A stretch of DNA of 21,538 bases from Cladosporium sp. IMV 00045 (GCA_001931905.2 MSJI02000150.1:2576-24113); one strand, 5' to 3'. Positions 8,999 to 18,401 are shown, counted from the first letter of the stretch. Numbers and translations are program-made. Notes: generated by a model from the sequence alone, not told the origin.

Positions 8999-10812
8999 TA
9001 CCCTTTGTGATAGGAAGTGACGATTGCCACCAAACCGTCTTCGACAAACACATTGCGATGGTATACGGTATTGACGTGCTGCAAGCCCGTGATCTCAGTT
9101 CCGCGTGCTGGCTGTCCTGCTGTCAGATGGACTAGAAGCAACAGGCTTTCCAGGAATCGATCGACCTGAACAAGATAAAGTTGAAATCCTTTGAGATCCC
9201 ATATGATCTCCTGTTCACTGTCGAGGGCACAGAAACGATCCCGCAATCGCTCAGTTCCAATCACCCTTCGTAACAACCATGTTTCGCCCGGCGGTAGGGT
9301 CTCTGTGTTACGCCGATCTTTCAGAAAGCTCCACCCCCGTGTAACATTCGTGGGATCGTCGCGTATCCGATCCAAAGCTATTCTGGGGACGATCTCAGCT
9401 CTGCTTTCGTCTACACCCAAGAGGAATAATGCCTCTAAGCTTTGCTGCGTTTCATGTACTTGATCCATTACAAATCGCTTGAATACTGGAATTTGTAGCT
9501 CGATTTCGCGATAGTTGATGGTTTGTCCGTCTTCTGACCATCTCATGTAACCGAGTGAAGTTGTACAATCTCTGATACGCTTGCCAAACGATCTCAGATG
9601 CACAGCCCATGTGAATGGAGTGGGCTTCTCTAACATCATGAACCGGTTGCGCATTTCGTCCAGCGGATCCAGAGGGTCCTGTACAACATCATCTTCGGCC
9701 AGTAAGACAGCTTTCTGTAGCACCAGTAATTGTGCAATCTTGATGAATGCTGAGAGCTTTGGCGTGTAGTTGGGAGCTTCGTATAGGGTGCTGTTGTTTT
9801 CGTCAATGCCCAGAACGGCCAGAAATCCCACGAGGGGGCTCTCGAAGACATTCCCACGGATAGGTTGTTCGAGCAGGGACAGACAGAAGTCGAGGCAGAT
9901 GCGGTCGAGCTGTTCTGGAGCTAGCCAGGGTTTTGCCACCATTTCTGCTGCTTTCCCGAGCAGGCTGTCGAGAAGAGCAGTTTGATAGCTGCCTAGGCTA
10001 TGCTGAAACTGTATATCCCGTTCAGGATCAGATGTACGACAGATGAATGCGAGTGCTCGCTTCCAGAACTACTTGTATTGCTTGGACGTCGACTCTTTCA
10101 GCTTGTAAACAAGTGGACGGCTGTAAACCTCCGTTCGAGGAAGGAACGACGCTATCCGCTTCTGTCCAAAGAAGTTCACCTTTTCTTCACAAAGCGAGGT
10201 GTATGCCGCTTCAACAAGACGATCAATTGCCGACCCGATCTCATAAAGCACGGCTTCGTCATGTTGTAGTGGAAGTCGAGCCAATCTGGCAGCCCTGTCC
10301 AGTGGGATTCCTTTGAGGTAGTACAGCCATCGAGTCCTCTCTAGCCAAGGTGACACCTGTGTGCTTGCGATTTCGGCATCGAGAATAAGCTGTTTCTGGG
10401 ATTCTGTTGTTTCAAGTTGAGCAAGGGTACCAAAGATCCGGTCCATTACAAAGTCGCCTTCAATAGATCTAGACATGGAGCCTTGTTGCCGTAGTGCCTC
10501 ATCTTTTGTCTCCTTCTCGGGTGCTTCCACCCGAAAACATATACTGCCCTTCACTCCTGCCGTAAAGAATCGCTGGTAGAATGCCGGCTGGCACGGGGGC
10601 CGATCGCCGTATTGGTCGCTGTTGAGCCGCTTTTGCATTATGCCTCTGGAGTTGGCCACAGCTCCGCCACGTCCGCGCCGAACTTCGGCATGGCAGATGT
10701 TGTAGTGCCTTCTTATTTCTTCCTCTCGTTTTGACACAATTGAACAATGCGTACAGCCGTAGCCGACGTGCAACCTCAACACCGGGAAAGCCTTGGTTTT
10801 TGGAGGAGGCAC
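8996..10812 (-). pseudogene. Copy A, main part: second finger and start of recombinase-like domain, truncated
   Basis: One minus-strand frame runs from the frameshift near 10812 to about 8996 with a single TAG at 10069-10071; codons on both sides read on as family sequence (KQYK, stop, FWKRALAF). The second finger CTHCSIVSKREEEIRRHYNICH lies near 10680-10760 after the Pro lead-in PPPKTKAFPVL. Downstream are FESPLVGFLAVLGID, NYTPKLSAFIK and the box I-like AGQPARGTEITGL (Arg codon 9103-9105), then FVEDGLVAIVTSYHKGYT. At that point homology ends at the G-rich tract, so box II and the Tyr are missing. CAG-to-TAG would fit a CpA-to-TpA (RIP-type) change, but it is a single event. The residual frame to 8788 is not family sequence. 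Confidence 0.72.
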
Positions 10813-11054
10813 AGGTTACATTCAGAGAGAGGATCGAGGAGCTCGCACGGCAACGACGTCAGCAAGCGATTCTTCACCCACTCATTTGTCGATCGTTTTG
10901 TTTGGAAGTCAGGATAAAGTCTTCGGTGATGTGCTCGGATGTGGGTCACAAGGTGCTGCGGCACGACACCTGCCCTGCATACTCGGCATATTAAGATTCG
11001 TTGGTCTGACAGCAAGTGGAAGAGATCCAATGCAGTATCGTTTCCTTTCGCCAT
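10776..11054 (-). pseudogene. Copy A, N-terminal part: first zinc finger
   Basis: The frame starts at an ATG (11054) with DLFHLLSDQRILICRVCRAG, a form typical of OrsD-family starts. The first finger is CRVCRAGVVPQHLVTHIRAHH. The useful frame runs to about 10806 (PLSECNLC) and then the protein continues one base back in the frame that encodes PPPKTKAFPV. The frame is lost in a run of C/T bases (CTCCTCC), where a base seems to be missing. A GT-AG intron would be only about 28 nt, too short for a fungus. CCAAT-type sequences (ATTGG) lie at 11071 and 11193 upstream and may mark the old promoter. Confidence 0.68.
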
Positions 11055-11215
11055 GTTAGCGATGCGATATCATTGGTTGTATGGGAGCCGGACCACAGCG
11101 ACAGACGGCGCGACTGAGACACGAAGAGCGACGCGCTGGCCGAGAACGGCCTAGCGGCTTCTCCAGCTTTCAGCATCCAGCCAACGTCTGTGATTGGTCA
11201 ATCTCAGAAAACAGG

Positions 11216-11244
11216 GGGGTCGATCCAAATGAGGGGTCGATCCA
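11216..11244. repeat. Direct repeat GGGGTCGATCCA
   Basis: Two perfect 12-bp copies at 11216-11227 and 11233-11244, lying between the copy A start and the ORF1-like reading frame. They could be a duplicated regulatory site or mark the edge of an insertion; the sequence does not decide. Confidence 0.6.
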
Positions 11245-11260
11245 TTCGGCGCATATGTAT

Positions 11261-11779
11261 TCAGGCCTTAATCGCGTGTGCACTAGGCGTTCCCGAAGCA
11301 AGCGCTCCATTTGCTGCGACTGCTGCATAGCTCATATGTCCGTGTGTCCTGGCATGAGGTGCCTTGTCTTTCAGCTCTTTGACCATGTCCACAACCGTCT
11401 TGCTCCTGTCCGTCGCTTCTCGTGCTGCTGCCTTTGTCTCTTCTCCAATCTTGATGCTCCGCTTGATGTCTGCCGAATTGTTCCTCCTTTCCACTTTGAC
11501 TGTCTCTATGACGTTTGCAATCTCTTCAGCTATATATTTCGCTTCGGTTTGCATGATACTGAGTGCGTCCTGGATGGTGGTGAGATCCGGTTTCCTGAGT
11601 GTCTTGCTAATCATGGTTAGTGTCCCCGTGATCATAGTCCTCACATGATTCGCCGACACAGCCTGGCCCTGCGAGCGGTCGATGCAGTTCAGCGTGTCGC
11701 GGAGGTACTTGGTGAGTTCGGTAGCGTGCTCGCGGAGTTCGAGAGGCCAGTCAACCCCTGAGGGCCATGGAATAGCCAT
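11261..11779 (-). CDS. LINE ORF1-like protein, N-terminal fragment
   Basis: A 172-codon frame from a true ATG at 11779. It has a predicted long helical, coiled-coil-like middle (about residues 65-140, rich in Glu, Lys and Ala) followed by HMSYAAVAANGALASGTP. A SYAxxAxxG block after a helical stretch is, from memory, characteristic of the gag-like ORF1 protein of Tad-type fungal LINEs, which binds element RNA. Normal ORF1 proteins go on to a C-terminal CCHC array; none is present, so this is a fragment truncated at its 3' side. It points the same way as copy A, whose start lies 207 bp downstream. A small unknown host gene is the alternative. Confidence 0.5.
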   Translation of the reverse strand: MAIPWPSGVDWPLELREHATELTKYLRDTLNCIDRSQGQAVSANHVRTMITGTLTMISKTLRKPDLTTIQDALSIMQTEAKYIAEEIANVIETVKVERRNNSADIKRSIKIGEETKAAAREATDRSKTVVDMVKELKDKAPHARTHGHMSYAAVAANGALASGTPSAHAIKA

Positions 11780-12181
11780 TTCGGTACAGCCGCGCTGGGC
11801 GACGCGACCGACGTGATAGCACTCCGAAAACCACTTCTAGGGGGCCGTGTACGTTCAGAAAATCGAGTCAATTCCAAAAATTAGAGTACTCGCTGTTGTC
11901 GTGTTTTTTGTCTTTCCAGATTTGTGTTCGTAGTGATGCAATTCAAAATGGGAGCCGTCACGTGGGGTGCGGCGTCACGCGGGGAAGACCCTTAAACCGG
12001 CGAGTCACTTGGTTAGATTGATAACTTACCTCCAACCAAAGTCGCCGGCTTGCTGTACCGATTACATCTCACCGGGGCCTCCTACATGGCGTGGCCATAT
12101 TCAGCTATACATCTATAGTCAGACAAATCCACCAGACTCGGTCCAAGCTCAACCCAGCCCCAACCCTCACCCTCACTAAAC
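11780..12181 (+). promoter_or_regulatory. ECT1 upstream region
   Basis: This 400-bp stretch holds no gene. It carries two related motifs 17 bp apart, GTCACGTGGGG (11957-11967, containing the E-box CACGTG) and GTCACGCGGGG (11974-11984). There is a TATA-like CTATACATCTATAG about 70 bp before the ATG and a C-rich leader (CAGCCCCAACCCTCACCCTC). The start context has A at -3 (AAACATG). E-boxes are the core of yeast inositol/choline response elements that control phospholipid genes; a similar role here is inference. Confidence 0.45.
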
Positions 12182-13693
12182 ATGTCTCCCAAGCGTGACC
12201 CAGAAGTCGGCTGCATCATTCCCGAGCCTGGAGACTGGCCCATCGACCCGCAGACTGACGTCCCGGTAGAAGAGAACCGCCTCTGGATTGACGGCTGCTT
12301 CGATTTTTTCCACCATGGCCATGCCGGTGTCATACTGCAGGCCCGCCGTCTGGGCGAATCACTGTTCGTGGGCTTGCACTCGGACAAGGAGATCGCAGAG
12401 AATAAGGGCCCTACTGTCATGAACATAGCAGAACGCACCGCAGCTGTCAACGCCTGCCGATTCAGCTCTCTGTGTGTCCCCCATGCGCCATACGTGACCA
12501 GCTTGCCATGGATCGACCATTACGGGTGTAAGTACGTTGTACACGGTGGCGGTATCACGAGTGATGCCGAGAACAGCAATTGCTATCGCTTTGTCAAGAA
12601 AGCGGGACGCATGAAGACCGTGGAAAGGACACCAGGCATCAGCACGACAGACTTAGTCGGTCGGATGTTGCTATGCACCAAGACCCACTTCATCAAAAAC
12701 TTGCCGGATGTGATGGCTGGCAAAGAGGGTAGAGGCAGCGAGGATGAGAGGAAAGCCTACGGCAAGGAACTAGAGACAATGATAAAGGGGTACGCTGCTG
12801 CACCGAACGGCCGTGAGCCGTGTGTCCAAGTCTACAGTTTCCACCCGAAGCACCCCTCAATTGAGACACGCCAAAGCAGCATCAAGGGCAACCCGGGCGA
12901 GATCAGCAGCAGTAGCAGCCCTCGCAACCGCAACAGCGGCAAAGGCACCTTCTCGTCTATGGCCGACGGCCTTGGCCCTCGCGCCGGACAGCGCATTGTC
13001 TATGTTGACGGCGGGTTCGACCTTTTCTCCTCCGGCCACATTGCCTTCCTCAAGACTGTCGCCGCGCTGGAAGATAAGCTCGGCCGCGAGCGCGACTGGT
13101 TCTCGCCCGCTGTTACCAGTAAGCGCATCGATGAGACCGGCTCCGATTATGGCCCTGCGTACATCATCGCCGGCATCCATGACGATGAAGTCATCAACTA
13201 CTACAAGGGTATCAACTTCCCGATCATAAACATCTTCGAGCGCGGGTTGTGCGTTGTGCAGTGCAGGTACGTACACAGTGTCGTGTTCGGAGCTCCTTTC
13301 GTACCCACTAAGACGTACCTGACTGGCCTGCCCGCTATGTCTGCCGCCGACAAGTTGCACCCAGATGTCGTCTACCACGGTCCGACATCGTTTATGCCTG
13401 CACTATTCGACTCTTACGCCGACGCCAGAGCCCTCAGCATCTTCTCCGAGACGCCAGCACACAACTTTCAGGACGTCAACGCTGCACACATCATGAAGAG
13501 GATCCTGGACAACCGGGCGCAGTATGAAAAGCGTCAGCGTAAGAAGGGCGTAAAGGGCGCGGGCGAGGAGGCCACCAAGAAAAGAGAGCAGGTGAAGAAG
13601 GAAGCTGCGGATGTGCTGAAGAAGAGGAACGAGGAAGCGAGGAAGGAGTTGCAGAGAAGGCAGAGCGAGGTCGAGAGGCAGTTTGGCATATGA
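12182..13693 (+). CDS. ECT1: Ethanolamine-phosphate cytidylyltransferase
   Basis: CTP + phosphoethanolamine gives CDP-ethanolamine + PPi, the middle, usually rate-limiting step of the CDP-ethanolamine (Kennedy) route to phosphatidylethanolamine; cytosolic or ER-associated. The 503-aa, intronless frame has two cytidylyltransferase folds. The first has WIDGCFDFFHHGH (35-47, HxGH at 44-47), ERTAAVNACRF (84-94) and RTPGISTTDLVGR (149-161), all catalytic signatures. The second (272-430) has YVDGGFDLFSSGH (274-286), where the first His of HxGH is Ser, and NIFERGLCVVQ instead of ISERT. A Ser/Gly/Asn-rich linker (about 236-268) separates the folds. The C-terminal 60 residues are Lys/Glu-rich and probably coiled coil. 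The start is the first ATG and fits family N-termini. It appears intact and stands alone between LINE remnants. Confidence 0.97.
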   Translation: MSPKRDPEVGCIIPEPGDWPIDPQTDVPVEENRLWIDGCFDFFHHGHAGVILQARRLGESLFVGLHSDKEIAENKGPTVMNIAERTAAVNACRFSSLCVPHAPYVTSLPWIDHYGCKYVVHGGGITSDAENSNCYRFVKKAGRMKTVERTPGISTTDLVGRMLLCTKTHFIKNLPDVMAGKEGRGSEDERKAYGKELETMIKGYAAAPNGREPCVQVYSFHPKHPSIETRQSSIKGNPGEISSSSSPRNRNSGKGTFSSMADGLGPRAGQRIVYVDGGFDLFSSGHIAFLKTVAALEDKLGRERDWFSPAVTSKRIDETGSDYGPAYIIAGIHDDEVINYYKGINFPIINIFERGLCVVQCRYVHSVVFGAPFVPTKTYLTGLPAMSAADKLHPDVVYHGPTSFMPALFDSYADARALSIFSETPAHNFQDVNAAHIMKRILDNRAQYEKRQRKKGVKGAGEEATKKREQVKKEAADVLKKRNEEARKELQRRQSEVERQFGI

Positions 13694-13829
13694 GCAATCG
13701 CATGTTGGTGGATCATCACAGTGTTTGTGCGCTGCTTTCTGATCAGAGCCCAGTGCTACGGTCTTCTTAGCGGGGGTCAGTCTCCTTACAAGCGGCTTAG
13801 GGCCACGCTCAATAGGAAAAGGTTATACT

Positions 13830-15130
13830 ATCAAGACCCCCCACTATGGGGTGGCACTCTCATACCTACGTAACACACGCTATCAGACAACCTGATCAAA
13901 GCCACAGCGCATAACAACATGCAGCTGATCCTTCTCCAAGGCATGGTAACGTGGCGATCAGGCAGCAGCATGAGCACACTAGATCTGGCTTTCCCGAGAC
14001 CGGCGATAGCAGAGCAATTACTGCAATGCCAACCATGCGAAAACTAAACTCAGACTCTGATCATATAGCAATCGTCACATCGATCGTGACAATGGCCCTA
14101 CAGCAAGCAGAGCGCCCAGCGCAGCGTCAGTGGCGAAAGGCAGGCTGGGGAAAGGTGCGCGAGTGCCTGAAATGACGACTACAAGATCTGGACCTCAGCC
14201 CCGAGGGAAGCGGATGGCTCCAATGATAGCTGAGCGGGCGAGCTGGAGGCACTGGCCAATAGGGTAAGCCAGCTGCAGACCACCATTAAAACACCATCCG
14301 CGACAAGACCCTACAGCAAAACCCTCCCGCTGGACCCGAATCGGCTGGGCTGCAGGATGCACGGATAGCGTAAAGAGACCCCGGCGAGCTCGACAGCATT
14401 GGGTGGCATGCGGCAGTCAGGAGGCCTACGTCAATTACCGTCAAGCAATCAATGAGAAAGAACGCCATATCAAGAAGGACAGCACATTGGGTTGGCGATG
14501 GACTGTGCTTCATCCGGCGAAGATGTGGCAGCTAGCTAAGTGGACGTTAACGACGACACAAGAACCACTCTACCCACCTCAATTTCCACCGCTAAAAGAC
14601 TGGGACAGTAAACACCACAGCTCGAACGTGGCGAAGGCCGAGGCCCTCGCGGACTGTTTCTTCCCACCTCCAGTGGCGGCAGACCTCACTGACAGAGGGT
14701 CAAAGATGCCCTTTCGAGCTCCCCATATGCCAGGAAGTCAGCATGAATGAAATTGTACAGATTCTTAGGACCATTGCACCAGAGAAAGCCCCAGGGCCGG
14801 ACGACATACCCAATCGCTTTCTCCGAGAATATAGAGGCGCCCCCGCCGAGCCGCTGGCCAAGTTGTTTCAAGACTGCCTCCAGAGATCACATCACCAGAC
14901 ACCCTTCCGCCACCCCAAGACAGTAGTCCTCAGAAAGACACAGAAGCCAGCATACGTAGCAAAAGCATACAGTCCCATCGCACTGCTCAACACGCTCGGA
15001 AAAGTACTCGAGAAAAAGTCGCCCGACGGGCCAAAGCCAGACTGCGACTGTGGCTGGCCAAGCCAGACTCCGAAGCACATCATTCTGTTAGTCAAAGCTA
15101 CAATCGTCTCCCCCAAGCGAATTACACGGC
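13830..15130 (+). mobile_element. LINE relic: endonuclease end, linker and RT start
   Basis: A degenerate plus-strand LINE fragment starting within about 140 bp of the ECT1 stop. Pieces in order: the end of the apurinic endonuclease (STLDLAFP near 13975-13995 and, in another frame, DSDHIAIVTS near 14053-14085); the EN-RT linker (14403-14700, with WQLAKWTLTT and ALADCFFPPPVAADL); and the RT start (about 14700-15010, with APEKAPGPDDIPNRFLRE and AYSPIALLNTLGKVLEK). At least three frame changes and a TAA break it. After GKVLEK the RT ends; a different frame continues with VARRAKARLRLWLAKPDS, suggesting an internal deletion joining RT to a distal region. No poly-A or target duplication was found. 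Confidence 0.82.
14743..15015 (+). pseudogene. LINE relic reverse transcriptase N-terminal fragment
   Basis: The best-preserved part of the older LINE. From the ATG at 14743, RTIAPEKAPGPDDIPNRFLR is the conserved opening of the RT domain, followed by LFQDCLQRSHHQTPFRHPKTVVLRKTQKP and AYSPIALLNTLGKVLEK. These match the segment that the 1502-5600 LINE lacks plus its first shared block, but the sequences differ, so this is another, older family member. Catalytic motif A and the FADD box are absent. The frame stays open to 15423, but nothing after about 15015 looks like RT. Upstream, the same frame without the ATG carries PFELPICQEVS, so the ATG is not the original start. Confidence 0.82.
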
Positions 15131-16107
15131 ATACAAACGGCAAGGAACGGAAGCGCCCTGGTGAGCGGCAACAGAACACCGCCGCCGAGAATGTCGAGCC
15201 TGAGGGCAATGGCGTGGAGGGCAGCGACTCCGCAATTGTCGACATGGTGGATCGCTGCTGCGACTTCTGTCGTTTGGATGCCGGCGTGGTTGAGACCTTA
15301 TTCAGATTGCTAAGTCGCTCGAGGGAACCGCACACCACGCTACCCTCGCCGTCTTGGTCTGTTCCCGCTACACCTAACGAGTTCATGGTGTCGTCGTCCC
15401 TGGCGGCTCCCGCTCAGTGCTGACGACGCCGACTGAGGCCGCCTTGGTGCCGTGTGCCCGAACGCCTGGCTTGGAGAGATGTGAATAATGGACGCTCTGC
15501 CGGCTCCGCCGCGCTGCCGTGGCCGTGGGTCCGATACTACTCCCTATCTCCCCCCTTCTTTACCGTTATCTGTGGCCAGCCCTCTCCTGTCGGTGTCGTT
15601 CGTAGTGCGTGGGACGCGCCTTGGGCCTCGCCGGCCGCCCCGCGAAGCCCCGCCATCTCCACCGCGAATGGCATTTCTGGCAGAAATGAAGGGTTATATA
15701 GGTTAGGTTCCGAGGGTAGCGCAAGAAGTCTCATCCTTTCTTGTTCTCTGTCGTATTGTCAACAACGCGATGCGACTTCCAAGTCGTCCTGCCTCTCCTG
15801 AGAATGTACTAATAGCAGGCCTTCGGGTTGAGTCTGCGCCTTACCTACCTCGTCCCATACACGGTTGCAGAACGACATCATCTTCAGGTAGCTTATGCAC
15901 TTGTACGCGACCGACAAATTGCAGTCCAGGTGTAGACAAGACAAATTGTCGAGTCTTATACCTGGCTAGCCCAGCGCTTTGTTTATTGAAACCTCTATAT
16001 TTCACCTATACCGGGCCCAATGCAAGAGGCATCAAGGGAACCATTGATACATCAATTTCCCAAAGCAAGCCCGCAACCCTAAACCCAAAATTTTCTAAGC
16101 ACTCCAA
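15131..16107. other. Intergenic, no supported gene
   Basis: Nearly 1 kb with only short, non-conserved frames. It is GC-rich and Pro/Ser-coding in several frames up to about 15680, with a TATATAGG at 15694. The last 150 bp is AT-richer and probably forms the 3' UTR of the transporter gene on the minus strand. No repeat pair or RNA gene was seen. Confidence 0.5.
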
Positions 16108-17515
16108 TTACTCATCCTCCAGATCACTTTCATCCACCATCTCGACCGCATGCTGTTTCTTCTCACTCACCTCCTTGAAAGTCGCCCATGAAAGCAGCGC
16201 GAACGCGACAACGATGAGCGCACCGCCTCCCACCGCTGTGGTTGAGAGGTCGTTGTGCAGCGGCTCCGGCAGCAGCTCATCGCAGAGCACGACGAGGAAA
16301 ATCGTCAACAGCGCAGCCACGGACGAGAGCACAGGCGAGGTGAGCGATATCAGGACGAGAAAAGAGCCGGAGAAGGTCGCGTTCGCGAGACCGGAGATGA
16401 GCAGCAACCATGCCGCTTTCCCCTGCGGCAGCTCGAAAATCTCGATGCCCGAGATGTGCAGTAGCGGCAGCGGTATCCAGAGGACGAGCAGCGTGAAGCA
16501 ACCGATGAGGCTGCCGAAGGTGTTCGCAAAGATCATGCCGCGGCTGGGGCTGCAGCCTTCGGGCGGGCAGGCGACTTTCTTGTACAAGACTTCATAGAAA
16601 CCATACAGCACGGAGCCGACGCCGATGACGAGGTTGCCAAGGAAGCGATTCGAGGGTTCGTCAATGTCAGGCGCGTCGAGACCGCCGATAACGACGTCGG
16701 AATCTCCGCCGGGCTTTGCCGTGGTGCCGTTGTCGCCATATGCGACGATGAGGACGCCGACGATCGCCACGGCGACGGCGAAAACTTTTCTCCAGCGCAG
16801 CTTTTCGTGCAGCATGGGTATTGCGAAGGCATAGGCGAAGAAGGCGGAGCAGTTGTAGATGGCTGTCAGCTCGGAGGCGGTGGTGAGGTCCACGGCGATA
16901 TACCAGCAGCCTCCAGCGATGGTGAGGGCGCAGGTGACGAAGGCGGTTGTGTGGATAAAGTAGGGGACTGGCGACTTCTTGGCATATTGAGGTGGAATTT
17001 CCAGGGTCCGTTGCTCGATCATTTGCGCGGTTGAGCGGAGAATGGAAACGTGACGGCGCCAGAAGGTCGGCCAGGGTTGCTGCCATTTCTGGAGACGCAG
17101 AATGAGAAGTTGTATTGGCCAGAGGAGAGCCCACGAACCGTGGGTGAAGTACCTTCAGGCGTTCGCTGTCAGCCAAATCGACTTAACGACATGAGGGAAA
17201 CGGCGCGTAGACTTACAGCATGCAATATGCCTTCCTCCATCCCAGATTGTGCTGAATGTACACCGCCGTTTCTGTCTGCACAGCGAAACTGACAAGACTG
17301 ACAAGCAAGAAGCATGCAGCATATGTATATTTCTTCTTCGTCGTTGATCTGGCCAACTCCTCCGAGTCCCGTGCCTGGAAGCGACCGTGTCTGATTTGTG
17401 TTGATGGGCTTATTTCCGCATGTTTCCCCTGCTTACCCCCGGAGAGTAGAGGTAGGTCCTGTGACGACCTCCCCTCCGTGGGCCTATGAAAGGACGGTCG
17501 GAGATCGGAAGGCAT
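16108..17515 (-). CDS. EamA (DMT superfamily) transporter, vacuolar THI74/YML018C-like
   Basis: Two exons, 17515-17217 and 17152-16108, give 447 aa from an ATG at 17515. The N-terminal 60 residues are polar and cytosolic and contain DLPLL, a possible dileucine sorting signal. About ten membrane helices follow: TM1 YAACFLLVSLVSFAV (65-79), one near 107-118, then CALTIAGGCWYIAVDL, the signature ELTAIYNCSAFFAYAFAIPML, VFAVAVAIVGVLIVAYGD, and a second half from FLGNLVIGVGSVLYGFYEVLY to GGGALIVVAFALLSW. A WYxAVxLTxxxxLTAIYN block is typical of fungal EamA proteins related to yeast vacuolar YML018C and THI74. The acidic tail ends ESDLEDE. The substrate is unknown; thiamine-related transport is only suggested by THI74. 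No damage seen. Confidence 0.92.
17153..17216 (-). other. Intron in the EamA transporter gene (64 nt)
   Basis: Donor GTAAGT at 17216, branch site GGCTGACAG near 17162-17170 and acceptor CTGAAG ending at 17153, all on the minus strand. Splicing is in phase 2 and joins KAYCM to LYFTHGSWALLWPIQ, which rebuilds the second membrane helix. The downstream frame is open back to the acceptor, so the ATG at 17022 is internal and not the start. Confidence 0.9.
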
Positions 17516-18375
17516 GTTGGGATTACCCGGCGCTCTCAAGGTCGTCGTCCCAATTATCCAAGTCGCTGTCCTTGCTCGGCCGCCTCTGTACTTTCCCTGA
17601 CCCTTTTGCGGTCTCCGCGTCCTCAGCAATATTATTCGGGTGTGGCAGCTGTTCGAACGGGAAGGCTTGCCGGCCGGTCTCGAGGCAACAGTGGTGTTAG
17701 ATACTCGGCCAACTGAGTAGTTGTTTTGCTGGCAAGTGAGCGCCGTTATGTCAGTGGAAGCGACGGTTCAGTACATAGGCGTGCAATGGAAGGGTGGTAT
17801 GCTGGGATGACAGTGTTGTCTGCATGTGTAATCGTGTGTGCTCACATTCCAAGTTTATCTAGACCAGGCTTTCATGCACGTGACGTCCAAGCAGCCCTAG
17901 TCGCTGTGGTCGACGCTGGACGGAAGTTGCTACGCCCGGCACTGCGATCGTTTGGCGTGACAGGCAAACCAGGACGAGGGCCGCGACGCCGGTGCGCCAA
18001 TGTGAGCCGGTGGTAGGCGACGCCCTCGATCGACTTCGGGATCCGGGTGAAGTTCCCGACTACGTCACGTGGGACGCCGGAGTTGCGGCAGCATTGGCCA
18101 TGTCGACGACCGCGGACATCCTCATCATTGCGCTGCGACACTTGGCAGGTGTCGCAGCTCAATGGAACGATCCTTGGCAGCGCCAATACTCGTATTGGAG
18201 ACAGACAGCTGTACTCTCATTCCACATGAGTGGCCCACGTCTTCCCCCCCATTCTAAGTGCTTCATTTTGTGGAATTTCATCGTCGCTGTCGCTGAACGG
18301 GCTTTTAGAGACGCGAATTTTCGTGTTTTCTAATACTTCTCCCTTAGTTACCGATGGAAAAAGTTGATCCAAGTG

Positions 18376-18401
18376 CAACCATACGAGATATCGTATGGTT
18401 G
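18376..18401. repeat. Perfect hairpin, 11-bp arms, 4-nt loop
   Basis: CAACCATACGA, then GATA, then TCGTATGGTTG. The arms are exact reverse complements. No T-run follows. It could be a dimeric transcription-factor site or the remnant of a small inverted-repeat element. Confidence 0.85.

Noticed and set aside
12857..13378. A 173-codon minus-strand frame inside ECT1
   Set aside because: Shadow of the ECT1 coding frame on the opposite strand.
16076..16090. AACCCTAAACCC resembling the TTTAGGG telomere repeat
   Set aside because: Less than two units, in the transporter 3' region; too short to mean anything.
15770..16597. A 275-codon plus-strand frame overlapping the transporter
   Set aside because: It is the antisense shadow of the EamA transporter, has low-complexity Ser/Thr content and no family resemblance.
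17726..18333. Plus-strand frames of 96 and 113 codons downstream of the transporter promoter
   Set aside because: No recognisable motif, and a similar-sized frame exists on the other strand.
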